The notes: generated by a model not told the origin, from the sequence alone. Positions 46,002-55,229 are shown, counted from the stretch's first letter. The stretch: 64,000 nucleotides of DNA from DATARH01 sp963847345 (GCA_963847345.1 CAWJZU010000011.1:1-64000); one strand, 5' to 3'. Translations and numbers: made by a program.

Positions 46002-47827
46002 CCGGCGGCGACGTCAACGCGAAACTGCCACACGGCGCCGCGATTGTCGTGCTGGGATCAAGCGGGGCCGCGCTCGGGCGCCGCGTCCGCGACCAGCTGC
46101 CCGGCGCCCAGCTGTTCGGGCCGCGCAGTCAGGTTGCCGATTGGGACCATGCTTATGACCGGCTCATCCCGCTTTTGCAGGAGCTGTTCGCCGCCGGGCG
46201 GCCGATTATCGGGTTGTGCGCCAGCGGTATCCTGATCCGGGCCCTGGCGCCGCTGCTCTCGAGCAAATACGCCGAGCCGCCGGTCGTCGCACTCGCCGAG
46301 GACGGGTCCGTTGCGGTGCCCTTGCTGGGCGGACACCGCGGCGCCAATGCGCTCGCCCGCGCACTCGCCAAAGCGTTCGGCGGCAGCGCGGCGATCACGA
46401 CGGCGGGCGACCTGAGGCTCGGTTTCGCGCTGGACGAACCGCCGCCCGGCTGGCGCATCGCAAACCCCGAGCGGGTGAAGCCAATAGCCGCCGCACTGCT
46501 CGCCGGCGATCCTGTGATGCTTGTCGAAGAGGCCGCCCGCGCCGACTGGCTGCGCGCTGGAACCGTCGCCTGGTCCGATACGGGCGAGCGCAAGATCGTC
46601 ATCACCGAGCACCCCGTTGCTGGCGATGAAGCGCTGGTGTTCCATCCGCCGATCCTGGCGCTCGGTATCGGCTGCGAGCGCGGCGTTGCGCCCGAGGAGG
46701 TCGCGGCGCTGGCGCGCGACACGCTCGCCGCAGCCGGGCTCGCTTCGGGCGCGGTTGCCGCGATCGTTTCGATCGACCTCAAGACCGACGAGAGGGCGAT
46801 CCATGATCTCGCGGAGGCGCTCGGCGTCCCGGCCCGGTTCTTTCCGGCGTCGCGGCTGCTCGCCGAAACCGATCGGCTGACGATCCGCTCCGAGGCGGCG
46901 TTCCGCGCGACCGGCTGCTGGGGGGTGGCCGAGGGCGCCGCGCTTGCCGCCGCCGGACCGGGCGGCGCGCTGGTCGTTCCCCGCCGCCAGTCGCGCCGCG
47001 CCACCTGCGCGGTCGCGCGCGCCGCCGCGCCGCTCGACGCCGGCGCGATCGGCCGCCCGCGCGGCCGGCTTGCGGTTATCGGAACCGGCCCCGGCGACCC
47101 GGCATGGCGAACCCCGGAGGCGACTGCGCTGCTCGGCGCGGCCGACGAAATCGTCGGCTACCGGCTCTATCTCGACCTGCTCGGCGGCGCAATCGCCGGC
47201 AAACGTCGGCATGACAGCGCGATCGGCGAAGAAGCGGCGCGGGTGCGTCTAGCGCTCGATCTGGCCGCCGAGGGGAGGTCGGTCGCGCTGGTCTCGTCCG
47301 GCGATCCCGGTATCTACGGCCTCGCCGCGCTTGTCTTTGAACTGATCGAGCGAGAACAGCGGCGCGACTGGTCGGCGATCGCGATCACGGTGGCGCCGGG
47401 GGTCAGCGCGATGCACGCCGCGGCAGCGCGGGCCGGCGCGCCGCTCGGTCACGATTTCTGCGCCATATCGCTATCCGATCTGCTGACCCCGTGGGTGGCG
47501 ATCCGCGCCCGCCTGGAAGCCGCCGCCGCCGCCGATTTCGTGGTGGCGCTGTACAACCCGCGCTCAGCCCGGCGGACCGGCCGGCTGGCGGAAACGGCCG
47601 ATCTGCTGCTCCGTCATCGCCCGCCCGAAACGCCGTGCGTGATCGCCCGCAATCTCGGCCGCGCTGGCGAGCACACCGAGATCGTGCCGCTCGACAGGCT
47701 GGCCCAGTCCGATTCCGTCGACATGCTCAGCATCGTCCTGGTCGGCAGCAGCCAAACCCGCCGCGTCCTGGGCGAGACGCCGCGCGTCTACACCCCGCGC
47801 GGCTATTTCGACGAGCTGGGCCCGTGA
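45998..47827 (+). CDS. CbiG - CobJ fusion (precorrin-3B C17-methyltransferase with CbiG/CobE-like head)
   Basis: 609 residues. About 1-340 is CbiG-like: IIGLCASGILIRALAPLLSS, VPLLGGHRGANALARALAKA (the GGH motif), then a CobE-type part, ALGIGCERGVAPEEVAAL and VSIDLKTDERAIHDLAEALG. About 360-609 is CobJ: LAVIGTGPGDPAWRTPEATA, EIVGYRLYLDLL, VSSGDPGIYGLAALVFELIE and VALYNPRSARRTGRLAETAD. CobJ methylates C-17 and contracts the ring. CbiG opens the delta-lactone in the anaerobic route, so its presence in an otherwise aerobic set is notable. Start and stop both overlap neighbours by four bases. Confidence 0.93.
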   Translation: MTGGDVNAKLPHGAAIVVLGSSGAALGRRVRDQLPGAQLFGPRSQVADWDHAYDRLIPLLQELFAAGRPIIGLCASGILIRALAPLLSSKYAEPPVVALAEDGSVAVPLLGGHRGANALARALAKAFGGSAAITTAGDLRLGFALDEPPPGWRIANPERVKPIAAALLAGDPVMLVEEAARADWLRAGTVAWSDTGERKIVITEHPVAGDEALVFHPPILALGIGCERGVAPEEVAALARDTLAAAGLASGAVAAIVSIDLKTDERAIHDLAEALGVPARFFPASRLLAETDRLTIRSEAAFRATGCWGVAEGAALAAAGPGGALVVPRRQSRRATCAVARAAAPLDAGAIGRPRGRLAVIGTGPGDPAWRTPEATALLGAADEIVGYRLYLDLLGGAIAGKRRHDSAIGEEAARVRLALDLAAEGRSVALVSSGDPGIYGLAALVFELIEREQRRDWSAIAITVAPGVSAMHAAAARAGAPLGHDFCAISLSDLLTPWVAIRARLEAAAAADFVVALYNPRSARRTGRLAETADLLLRHRPPETPCVIARNLGRAGEHTEIVPLDRLAQSDSVDMLSIVLVGSSQTRRVLGETPRVYTPRGYFDELGP

Positions 47828-48612
47828 CGGTCCATTTCATCGGCGCCGGACCGGGAGCGCCCGATCTGATCACGGTGCGCGGATTGCGGCTCATCGAACG
47901 GTGTCCGGTGTGCCTGTACGCCGGCTCGCTGGTGCCGCGGACCTTGATCGACGCCGCGCCGGCCGACGCCCGGGTTGTGGATACCGCGCCGCTGACGCTT
48001 GATCAGATCATCGACGAGATGGCCGCCGCCCACGGAATTGGGCATGACGTCGCCCGCGTCCATTCGGGCGATCCGTCGCTTTACGGCGCGATCGCCGAGC
48101 AGATGCGGCGCCTTGATGCGCTCGGCATCCCGTTCGACGTGACGCCGGGGGTGCCGGCCTTCGCCGCCGCCGCCGCCGCGCTGCGCCGCGAGTTGACCAT
48201 CCCGGAGGTGGCGCAAACCGTAATCCTGACGCGGACCGCGACTCGCTCGTCGCCGATGCCGCCCGGCGAAAATCTCGATCACCTTGCGGCGAGCGGCGCC
48301 ACGATGGCGATCCACCTGTCGATCGCCAATCTCGCCCGCATCGTGCGCACGCTGCTGCCGCATTATGGCGGCGATTGCCCGGTGGTAATCGCGTATCGCG
48401 TCAGCTGGCTCGACGAACAGCTGATCCGCGGCACGCTCGCGGACATCCGCGACCGCACAAAAAAGGCCGGCATCACCCGAACGGCGCTGATCCTCGTGGG
48501 TCCGGCGCTGGCCGGCACCGGCGGCGATAGCCGCTTGTACGCAGCCGGCCATCATCACGCATTCCGGCCGCACCGGCCCGGCTCTATGCCTTCAGGCCGG
48601 CTTCCCGATTAG
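47824..48612 (+). CDS. cobM: Precorrin-4 C11-methyltransferase
   Basis: 262 residues. GTG 47824 overlaps the previous stop (GTGA). Signature stretches: VHFIGAGPGAPDLITVRGLR, CPVCLYAGSLVPRTLID, ARVHSGDPSLYGAIAEQMRR and LPHYGGDCPVVIAYRVSWLD. It adds the C-11 methyl in corrin synthesis. The tail contains GGDSRLYAAGHHHAFRPHRP, a little His-rich. It is the last gene of the operon, and its stop overlaps the convergent gene at 48609-48845. Confidence 0.95.
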   Translation: MTVHFIGAGPGAPDLITVRGLRLIERCPVCLYAGSLVPRTLIDAAPADARVVDTAPLTLDQIIDEMAAAHGIGHDVARVHSGDPSLYGAIAEQMRRLDALGIPFDVTPGVPAFAAAAAALRRELTIPEVAQTVILTRTATRSSPMPPGENLDHLAASGATMAIHLSIANLARIVRTLLPHYGGDCPVVIAYRVSWLDEQLIRGTLADIRDRTKKAGITRTALILVGPALAGTGGDSRLYAAGHHHAFRPHRPGSMPSGRLPD

Positions 48613-48845
48613 ATGCAATCCGCCGCGATCCGTCGGGGCTGGGCGACCCGGAGCAGCCGTGCCGTTGCTTCGGCGATGCGCGCCCACAGGCGATACGCAT
48701 CGGAATGCCGCTTGTTCGCATGTTGATCACGCCGGCGCTCGGCCACCTGCAGCGCTGCATGACCGTATTCGTTCACCAGGATCGCAGCCAATTCTCTGAT
48801 TTGCTTCTCGGTCATCTCACTTAAGTTAATCGACCGGGCCGTCAT
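48609..48845 (-). CDS. Small hypothetical helical protein
   Basis: 78 residues from ATG 48845: ARSINLSEMTEKQIRELAAI, VNEYGHAALQVAERRRDQHA, YRLWARIAEATARLLRV. It looks like a helical bundle with a DUF-like pattern of conserved charged residues, and I have the impression it recurs in Rhodospirillales, but I can name no family. The frame extends upstream to 49133, where it only mirrors the glycosyltransferase. It converges with cobM. Confidence 0.5.
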   Translation of the reverse strand: MTARSINLSEMTEKQIRELAAILVNEYGHAALQVAERRRDQHANKRHSDAYRLWARIAEATARLLRVAQPRRIAADCI

Positions 48846-48971
48846 TAGGTTCCGGCTCTGATCGACTTCGGAACGGAGGGTTTCTCCTGTTCTGTTGAAC
48901 GTGTTAAACACCGTCTCCGGCGCACGCGCGGGGGCGATGGCAGCGCTGCAAAGGGGGCGGTTTCCGGCGCG

Positions 48972-49787
48972 ATGGATATCTCGATCGTCATCCCGGTGCG
49001 AAACGAGGCGGGTAATATCGCCCCGCTGGTTGCCGAAATCTCCGCCGCTCTGAACGGGATCGCCGCCTACGAGATCGTCTATGTCGATGACGGGAGCACC
49101 GATTCGACCGCCGCCGAAATTCGCCGGCTGCAAGCCGCGCTACCGCGGCTTCGCCTCATTCGCCATGCGCGCAGCTACGGCCAGAGCGCCGCGATTCGCA
49201 GCGGCGTCAAGGCTGCGACAGGCAGCTGGATTGCGACGCTCGACGGTGATGGTCAGAACGATCCGGCCGACATCCCGGCCTTGTGGCGTATCGCCCAGGG
49301 GCTATCCGGCGGCGCGTGTGACGACCGCTCGCAGGCGCGGCTAATGATCGTCGGTCATCGCGGCCGGCGGCAGGACACCTGGTCGAAACGGAGAGCCTCG
49401 GCGGTCGCCAACGCGGTGCGACGCCGGATGTTGCGCGACGACACGCCGGATACCGGCTGCGGATTGAAGCTGTTTCCGCGCACGCTGTTCCTCGATCTTC
49501 CCTATTTCGACCATATGCATCGGTTTCTGCCGGCCCTCGTCCTGCGCGAGGGTGGCATCGTGCGCTCGGTGCCGGTCAACCATCGCCCGCGACAGCGCGG
49601 TGTCTCGAAATACGGCGTGCTCGACCGGCTCGGGGTCGGGATTGTCGATTTATTCGGCGTGATGTGGCTGCGCCGCCGGTCCACCGTACCCGAACTTGTC
49701 GAGGCCGACACGGCGCCCGCCGAAGCACCGGTGCGGATGACGGTGCGAAACCTGCATACCGCCCGCCCGGAACCGGCGCTGCGATGA
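48972..49787 (+). CDS. Glycosyltransferase family 2 (dolichyl-phosphate mannose synthase-like)
   Basis: 271 residues: DISIVIPVRNEAGNIAPLVA, YEIVYVDDGSTDSTAAEIRR (nucleotide binding), ARSYGQSAAIRSGVKAATGS, IATLDGDGQNDPADIPALW (the DxD-type motif) and TGCGLKLFPRTLFLDLPYFD. No membrane helices at the C-terminus, so it would act on a lipid-linked acceptor at the inner face. The last base pair overlaps the start of the VTT-domain gene (ATGA), a pairing often seen in lipid-A or aminoarabinose-like loci. Confidence 0.85.
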   Translation: MDISIVIPVRNEAGNIAPLVAEISAALNGIAAYEIVYVDDGSTDSTAAEIRRLQAALPRLRLIRHARSYGQSAAIRSGVKAATGSWIATLDGDGQNDPADIPALWRIAQGLSGGACDDRSQARLMIVGHRGRRQDTWSKRRASAVANAVRRRMLRDDTPDTGCGLKLFPRTLFLDLPYFDHMHRFLPALVLREGGIVRSVPVNHRPRQRGVSKYGVLDRLGVGIVDLFGVMWLRRRSTVPELVEADTAPAEAPVRMTVRNLHTARPEPALR

Positions 49788-50599
49788 GGTTCGGTTGGTC
49801 GATACCAGGCAGGCAAGACGCTGACCGATGCCTCCATCGTTCCCTCCCCCGCAAGCGGAGGAGGGCTAGGGAGGGGGTCCGGCCGCGGGATGTGTCAGCC
49901 TCGGCGCCGGCTGGTACGAGATTCGGCAGGATTGCACGGCTGGCTGCCGGGATCGCGCTGCTGGGGATCGGCGCGGGCGCGGCATGGCACTGGCGCGGTG
50001 TATTCGACCCGCTCGCGATCGCCGCGCTGCTGGCCGGACATCGGTTCGCGCCGCTCGGCTTTATCGTGCTGCATGTCGCGGCGAGCCTGTTTTTCGTGCC
50101 GCGCACGCTGCTCGCGGTTGCCGCCGGGCTGTTGTTCGGCGGGTGGTGGGGTCCGGTCTGGGCGGCGCTCGGCAGCCTGGCGGGCGCTATCGCCGGCTAT
50201 CTCGTCGCGCGTCATCTGTATTCGGGGTTTGTCGAGCGCGCCGATCCGACCCGTCTCAGGGCGCTGCTGGCACGCGCCGATAACGGCGGCTGGCGTATGG
50301 TGGCGATGGTCCGGCTATTGCCGCTGATCCCGCACAGTCTGACGAACTACGCCTTCGGGCTGACCCGGGTGAGCCTTGTTGCTTACGTAATCGGCTCGCT
50401 GCTCGGCCAGTTGCCGCTGACGATTGCCTATGCCGATCTCGGCGCGGCCGGCGGACAGGCCATGCTCGGGGGAGCCGGCTGGCATGCCGGCCTGTTCTGG
50501 CCGACCGCGATCGGGCTGGGTACGCTGGGGTTGTCGCTGCTGATCCCGGTCATCGCCCGCCGTCGCATGCGCCACGAAGAAGCGGTTGCGGGCTCATAG
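49784..50599 (+). CDS. VTT-domain (TVP38/TMEM64, DedA-like) membrane protein
   Basis: About 271 residues if read from ATG 49784. The core has LHVAASLFFVPRTLLAVAAG, LFGGWWGPVWAALGSLAGAI, YLVARHLYS and VRLLPLIPHSLTNYAFGLTR, matching the SNARE-associated VTT family of scramblase-like proteins. Five or six membrane helices are visible. The first 35 residues (SLPRKRRRAREGVRPRD) are read from a CCTCCCCC repeat, so the native start may be the GTG at 49892. Coupled with the upstream glycosyltransferase. Confidence 0.8.
   Translation: MRFGWSIPGRQDADRCLHRSLPRKRRRAREGVRPRDVSASAPAGTRFGRIARLAAGIALLGIGAGAAWHWRGVFDPLAIAALLAGHRFAPLGFIVLHVAASLFFVPRTLLAVAAGLLFGGWWGPVWAALGSLAGAIAGYLVARHLYSGFVERADPTRLRALLARADNGGWRMVAMVRLLPLIPHSLTNYAFGLTRVSLVAYVIGSLLGQLPLTIAYADLGAAGGQAMLGGAGWHAGLFWPTAIGLGTLGLSLLIPVIARRRMRHEEAVAGS
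49841..49878. repeat. CCTCCCCC/GGGAGGGGG repeat at the VTT gene start
   Basis: TCCCTCCCCCGCAAGCGGAG is followed by GAGGGCTAGGGAGGGGGT, a partial palindrome of the class seen at 32826, 43331 and 61349. It lies between the coupled start and the conserved part of the VTT protein and adds basic residues to its N-terminus. Confidence 0.65.
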
Positions 50600-50738
50600 G
50601 TTTTCGCTCGCGTCACCTCGGGAGACGGGCTGACGCGGGGCGGAAAAGCCCGCAGCCAACGCCGCGAAAATTGCCGCAATCGCGTTGCATACTGCGCCCT
50701 CGTTGACACGCGGAAAGGCGCGGGAATGCATTCATTCA

Positions 50739-50822
50739 GTTCCCGGTTCGGCTGCCGCGCTTCCCTGTTTGGCGACCGCGGCTCCCTGTTCGGGTCTGCC
50801 GAGTTCGCTGTTTCCTGCGCCG
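50739..50822. repeat. Four imperfect 21-base tandem repeats
   Basis: Units start at 50739, 50760, 50781 and 50802. Shared pattern: (G/C)TTCCCTGTTTGGC-ACCGCG with two to seven changes per unit. It is followed by a perfect dyad at 50885-50910. No gene covers it. The array lies behind the VTT gene and at the end of the convergent molybdoenzyme. Confidence 0.6.
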
Positions 50823-50884
50823 GGAAAATCGCGTCACGCGTCTATTTTCCTAGATAAATTCGGCACAGGCCGACCACCCGACGA

Positions 50885-50910
50885 GAAAATTCCCTGCTGG
50901 CAGGGAATTT
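50885..50910. repeat. Perfect inverted repeat AAATTCCCTGC / GCAGGGAATTT
   Basis: Two exact 11-base arms separated by two bases, 15 bases beyond the stop of the molybdopterin oxidoreductase (which reads leftward and ends at 50926). It could end that transcript. The TTCCCTG word also recurs in the neighbouring 21-base repeats, so both may be parts of one dispersed element. Confidence 0.6.
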
Positions 50911-50925
50911 GCCTTCGCCGCCGCC

Positions 50926-52947
50926 TCACCACGCCGCGACATCGAGGAACGTGCTTTGGTACGTCGCGCCGTCGCCGATGTCGGTGTAGCGGTCGGAGCA
51001 CAAGAGGTTGATCGTGCCCCCCAGCGCCTCGCCATCGGGCCGCTGCCCCGGCACCAGCACAACCCCGGGCAAGACCTCGTCGCTGACCCGCAGCACGAGC
51101 CCGACCGCGCCGCGCTCGTTGAACAGCCGTACCTTGGCGCCGTCGGCGAGGCCGCGCCGCGCCGCTTCGTCCGGGTGCAGGATAACGCAGGGCGGCCCCT
51201 CGCGGCGGCGCAGGAATTCGACGCCGGAATAGGCCGTGTGCGCCTGGAAATAGCCGGGCGCCGTCAACAGGCGAAGGGGCCAGCGCGCCGCATCGCGTTC
51301 CTCTTCGGGATCGGGTCGCCAGTCGGGCATCGGCGCCAGCCCGGCCGCCGCCAATTGTTCTGAATAGAATTCGAGGCGGCCCGAAGGCGTTCGGAATTCC
51401 TGAGCCTCCGGCGCGGCATAACGCATCGGTCGGCCCGAACGCAGCGCGCCGAGATCGGCCCCGGCGACGCCTCCCTTCGCACCGTGAAACAACTCGGCGA
51501 GCAGCTCTTCCTCGGACGTGTCGGAACATCGGATCGGTCAGCCCCATGCGCCGCGCCAATTCCCGCGCCAGCCGCAAATTCGACCACGCCTCGCCCTGCG
51601 GCGGCACCGCGGCCCGCCCGTACTGCATCCAATACGTACCGTAGGCGCGATAGAAATCCTCGGTTTCGAGATAGGTCGTCGCGGGCAGCACAATGTCGGC
51701 ATAGCCCGCCGTTACCGACAAAAACGGGTCGTGAACGACCGTGAACAGGTCCTCCCGCATCAATCCCCGGCGCACCTTGCCGGCATCGGGGCAGGTGACG
51801 GCCGGGTTGTTCGCCGCGACGAACAGCCCACGCAGCGGCGGGTCGGTCATGGTGAGCAGCGCGTCGCCGAGCCGCGAATGATTGACGAGACGGGTCTGGG
51901 ACGGTCCGGACGGCCGCCGCAGCGCGCCGTAATTCAGCTCGCACGACGCCGCCGTCAGCAGCAGCGCGCCGCCGCCGCGCCGTCCGTAGGCGCCGGTGAC
52001 GCCGGGCAGCAGAGCGACCGCGCGCAGCGCCTCGCCGCCGCGCGCCAGCCGCGTCATGCCCTCGCCGAGTCGGATGAACGACCGCTTCGAGACGCCGTAA
52101 ACGTGCGCAAAATCCTCAATATCGGCTTCGACGAGCCCTGTGATCTCGGCGACCCGTGCCGGCGGAAAGCGCGGCAACACCTCGGCTTCGAGCCGGTCGA
52201 AACCGACCGTGTGCGCCGCGATATAGTCCCGGTCGACCAGGCCGTCACGCACCAAGATGTGCATGACCCCAAGCGCCAGTGCGGCATCGGTGCCGATGCG
52301 GATCTGCAGATGCCGGTCGGCTTGAAGCGCGGTGCGGCTCCGGCGCGGATCGATGACGACGACCTGGACGCCGCGCCGCCGCGCCGCTTCGGCTTTGGCC
52401 CAGAAATGCACGTTGGTCGCAACCAGATCGGCACCCCAGGCGACAATCAGAATCGCTGTCCTCGACCGCTTCCGGGTCGGCGCCGCCAACCGGGCCGACG
52501 GTCACGTTCCAGGCTTCCTCGCAGCAGGTATCGCAGACCGTCCCGGCGATCAGCCGGCTGGCGCCGAGCGCATGGAACAGGCCGAGCATCAGCCCGCGGT
52601 TCATCTGCCCCTGATGCGCGCTGTAGGCGTAGCCGAGCAGCGCCAGCGGTCCCGACTCGGCGATGATCCGCCGCCAGCGCGACGGTGATCTCGTCGAGCG
52701 CCGCGTCCCAGCTGATCGGCGCGAACCGGCCCTCGCCCTTGACGCCAATACGGCGCAGCGGCGTCCTGATCCGCTCAGGCGAATGCACGAGATCAGCGTC
52801 GCGATTGACCTTGGCGCAGGCGAAACCGGCGGTGAATGGCTGCTCCGGATCGCCCCGCACGCGCAGCACCCGCCCGTTCTCGACGTCGGCGAGCAGCGAG
52901 CACATGTCCGGGCAGTCATGCGCGCAGACGACACGAATCGTTTCCAT
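50926..52947 (-). CDS. Molybdopterin oxidoreductase with N-terminal 4Fe-4S, frame-interrupted
   Basis: About 673 residues of the DMSO reductase superfamily. The N-terminus has VCAHDCPDMCSLLADVENGR and FTAGFACAKVNRD, the four Cys for a 4Fe-4S cluster. Then SAHQGQMNRGLMLGLFHALG, GTVCDTCCEEAWNVTVG, LATNVHFWAKAEAARRRG, RPSGPSQTRLVNHSRLGDAL and, near the end, VILHPDEAARRGLADGAKVR with the C-terminal dinucleotide-binding barrel. Frame changes are needed near 52675, 52455 and 51510. Without a twin-arginine signal it is probably cytoplasmic. The substrate is unknown; the family includes many oxyanion and N-oxide reductases. Confidence 0.8.
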
Positions 52948-52955
52948 GTCGGGTT

Positions 52956-53043
52956 TTCGTCATTGCGAGCGTAGCGAAGCAATGTCGGAACGCTCGCTCT
53001 CTATGCTCGAGATTGCTTCGTCGCGTTGCTCCTCGCAATGACA
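52956..53043. repeat. CGTCATTGCGAG...CTCGCAATGAC inverted repeat
   Basis: The left arm (CGTCATTGCGAGCGTAGCGA...) and the right arm (...GCTCCTCGCAATGACA) are a well-known dispersed intergenic hairpin of many bacteria. Here it occupies most of the gap between the divergent molybdoenzyme and hydratase genes, where their promoters would be expected. Confidence 0.8.
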
Positions 53044-53090
53044 GTCCGATAAATCAGGCTATGATCGGCCATCGCTCTTGGAGACCGACC

Positions 53091-53876
53091 ATGCCCGACC
53101 TGCTCGAAAGCACCGAAAACGGCGTCACGACCCTGACCCTCAACCGGCCGGAGCGGCTCAACGCGCTGTCGCCGGCGATCACGGCGGGACTGAAGGAGGC
53201 GCTCGAACGGCTCGCGACCGACCATGATTGCGGCGCGATCGTCATCGCCGGAGCCGGGCGCGGCTGGTGCGCCGGCGGCGACGTCAAGACGATGGAGGCG
53301 CGCGGCAAGGATCAGACGATCGAGGACCGGGCCGAGGGGCTGCGCCGCTCGCATCAGTTGCCGCTGCTGATGCGCAACCATCCGAAGGTCATCATCGGCA
53401 TGATCAACGGGCCGGTGGCCGGCGCCGGCTTGGGTCTGGCGCTCGCCTGCGACCTTCGGATCGCCGGCAAATCGGCGCGGTTCGGCACCGCCTTCGCGCG
53501 CATCGGCTATTCCGGCGATTATGGCGGTTCGTGGAGCCTGACAAGGCTGGTCGGCACCGCCAAGGCGCGCGAACTCTATTTCACCGCCGACATCATCGAC
53601 GCCGAGGAGGCCGGACGGCTCGGCATCGTCAACAGGGTCGTCGCCGACGACGAATTGCAGACCGAGACAATGGCGCTGGCGCGCCGCATCGCGGACGGGC
53701 CGCGTGTCGCGCTGACCTATATCAAGCGCAATCTGTTCGCGGCCGAGACCGAGAGCTTCCAGACCGTGCTCGATCTCGAAGCCGAGCATCAGGCGCGCTG
53801 CGCCTTCACCGAGGACCACAAGGAGGCGGTCGCCGCGTTCAACGAGAAGCGTCGGCCGGTGTTCAAGGGACGCTGA
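53091..53876 (+). CDS. Enoyl-CoA hydratase/isomerase family protein
   Basis: 261 residues: VTTLTLNRPERLNALSPAIT, IVIAGAGRGWCAGGDVKTME (oxyanion hole), MINGPVAGAGLGLALACDLR (second oxyanion-hole segment), TAFARIGYSGDYGGSWSLTR and AVAAFNEKRRPVFKGR. It is a crotonase-fold enzyme acting on an acyl-CoA thioester. ATG 53091 is preceded by GGAG. MaoC and CoA ester lyase genes follow at once on the same strand, which suggests a short pathway rather than general beta-oxidation. Confidence 0.9.
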   Translation: MPDLLESTENGVTTLTLNRPERLNALSPAITAGLKEALERLATDHDCGAIVIAGAGRGWCAGGDVKTMEARGKDQTIEDRAEGLRRSHQLPLLMRNHPKVIIGMINGPVAGAGLGLALACDLRIAGKSARFGTAFARIGYSGDYGGSWSLTRLVGTAKARELYFTADIIDAEEAGRLGIVNRVVADDELQTETMALARRIADGPRVALTYIKRNLFAAETESFQTVLDLEAEHQARCAFTEDHKEAVAAFNEKRRPVFKGR

Positions 53877-53901
53877 CTGCGAGGGGAAGGGGAGGGGAGC
53901 G

Positions 53902-54354
53902 ATGGCCGGCCTCTATTTCGAGGAACTCTCCGAAGGGCAGGTATTCGAACACGCCCTAACCCGCACCGTCACCGAGATGGATAACGTGCTGTTCACGACG
54001 CTGACGATGAACCCGCAGCCGCTGCATCTCGATGCCGAATTCGCGAAAACGACCGAGTTCGGCCGGCCCCTCGTCAACAGCATTTTTACGCTCGGTCTGG
54101 TGATCGGGATCAGCGTCGGCGACACGACCTTGGGGACGACCGTCGCCAATCTCGGCATGACCGATGTGCGTTTTCCGAAGCCGGTTTTTCATGGCGACAC
54201 GATCCATGTGCGCACGACGGTAATGTCGGTGCGGCGCAGCCGGTCGCGTTCCGACGCCGGCATCGTCGAATTCGAACATGTCGGCCTGAACCAGCACGGC
54301 GACACGGTCGCGATCTGCCGCCGCGCCGCGCTGATGAAGACCAAGGCGGCTTAG
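53902..54354 (+). CDS. MaoC-family hot-dog dehydratase
   Basis: 150 residues: SEGQVFEHALTRTVTEMDNV, TTLTMNPQPLHLDAEFAKTT (the (N/D)PxPxHxD region that holds the hydratase residues), FGRPLVNSIFTLGLVIGISV and FPKPVFHGDTIHVRTTVMSV. Such proteins hydrate enoyl- or mesaconyl-type CoA esters. It starts 25 bases after the hydratase, with GGGGAG before the ATG, and ends three bases before the lyase. Confidence 0.88.
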   Translation: MAGLYFEELSEGQVFEHALTRTVTEMDNVLFTTLTMNPQPLHLDAEFAKTTEFGRPLVNSIFTLGLVIGISVGDTTLGTTVANLGMTDVRFPKPVFHGDTIHVRTTVMSVRRSRSRSDAGIVEFEHVGLNQHGDTVAICRRAALMKTKAA

Positions 54355-54357
54355 GGG

Positions 54358-55221
54358 ATGGCAATGCGCTCGCTGCTGTTCGTGCCGGCCGATAGTGAGC
54401 GAAAGCTCGGGCGCGCTCTCGAATCCGGTGCGGACGCGCTGATCCTGGACCTCGAGGATTCGGTTGCCGCGTCCAATCGACCGACCGCGCGACGGCTCGC
54501 CCGCGAGTTCCTCGAGGCGCACGGGCCGGACCGCGTCCGCCGCTACGTCAGGGTCAATCCGCTGGCGAGCGGTCTCGCGCTCGACGATCTCGCGGCGACA
54601 GTGCCTGGCCGGCCGGACGGTATCCTGCTGCCGAAATGCGCCCCCGAGGACGTGCGCACGCTCGATCATTATCTGTCCGCGTTCGAGGCGGCGGCAGTCG
54701 CGCCGGTCGGCGCGATCCGCGTAATCGCGATCGCCACCGAAACACCGGCCGCTCTGTTTGCGCTCGGCGGCTACGCCGGTGTGTCGCCGCGCCTTGAGGG
54801 GATCACCTGGGGCGCGGAGGACCTGGCGGCCTGTCTCGGCGGCAGCAATCGCACGATCGACGGCGATTACGACGGGCCGTACAAGCTGGCGCGCTCGCTG
54901 TGCCTGCTGGCGGCGGCGGCGGCCGGTGTCCTCGCGATCGACACGATCTACACCGACTTCCGCGACGAGGCCGGTCTCAGGGCCGAATGCACGGCGGCGC
55001 GGCGCTCCGGGTTCGCCGCGAAAATGGCGATCCATCCAGCGCAGCTCGCCGCGATCAACGAAACATTCTCGGTCAGCGCCGCCGAGCGCGCATGGGCCGA
55101 GCGCGTCATCGCGCTGTTCGAGGCCAACCCGGACGCCGGCACATTGGCGCTCGACGGCAAGATGATCGACAAGCCGCATCTCGTACTGGCACGCCGCTTG
55201 TTGGGTCAGCCGCCCGTCTGA
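54358..55221 (+). CDS. HpcH/HpaI-type CoA ester lyase (CitE-like)
   Basis: 287 residues: RSLLFVPADSERKLGRALES, LILDLEDSVAASNRPTARRL (acidic residues for Mg), RYVRVNPLASGLALDDLAAT, ITWGAEDLAACLGGSNR and SGFAAKMAIHPAQLAAINET. The family includes CitE, malyl-CoA and citramalyl-CoA lyases. With MaoC upstream, a reaction of the mesaconyl/citramalyl-CoA kind is plausible but not proven. A 46-base perfect palindrome follows eight bases after the stop. Confidence 0.9.
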   Translation: MAMRSLLFVPADSERKLGRALESGADALILDLEDSVAASNRPTARRLAREFLEAHGPDRVRRYVRVNPLASGLALDDLAATVPGRPDGILLPKCAPEDVRTLDHYLSAFEAAAVAPVGAIRVIAIATETPAALFALGGYAGVSPRLEGITWGAEDLAACLGGSNRTIDGDYDGPYKLARSLCLLAAAAAGVLAIDTIYTDFRDEAGLRAECTAARRSGFAAKMAIHPAQLAAINETFSVSAAERAWAERVIALFEANPDAGTLALDGKMIDKPHLVLARRLLGQPPV

Positions 55222-55229
55222 TCAGTTGA

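Noticed and set aside
48846..49133. N-terminal extension of the small gene at 48609-48845
   Set aside because: The extra 96 codons lie over the start of the glycosyltransferase gene on the other strand and look like its antisense.
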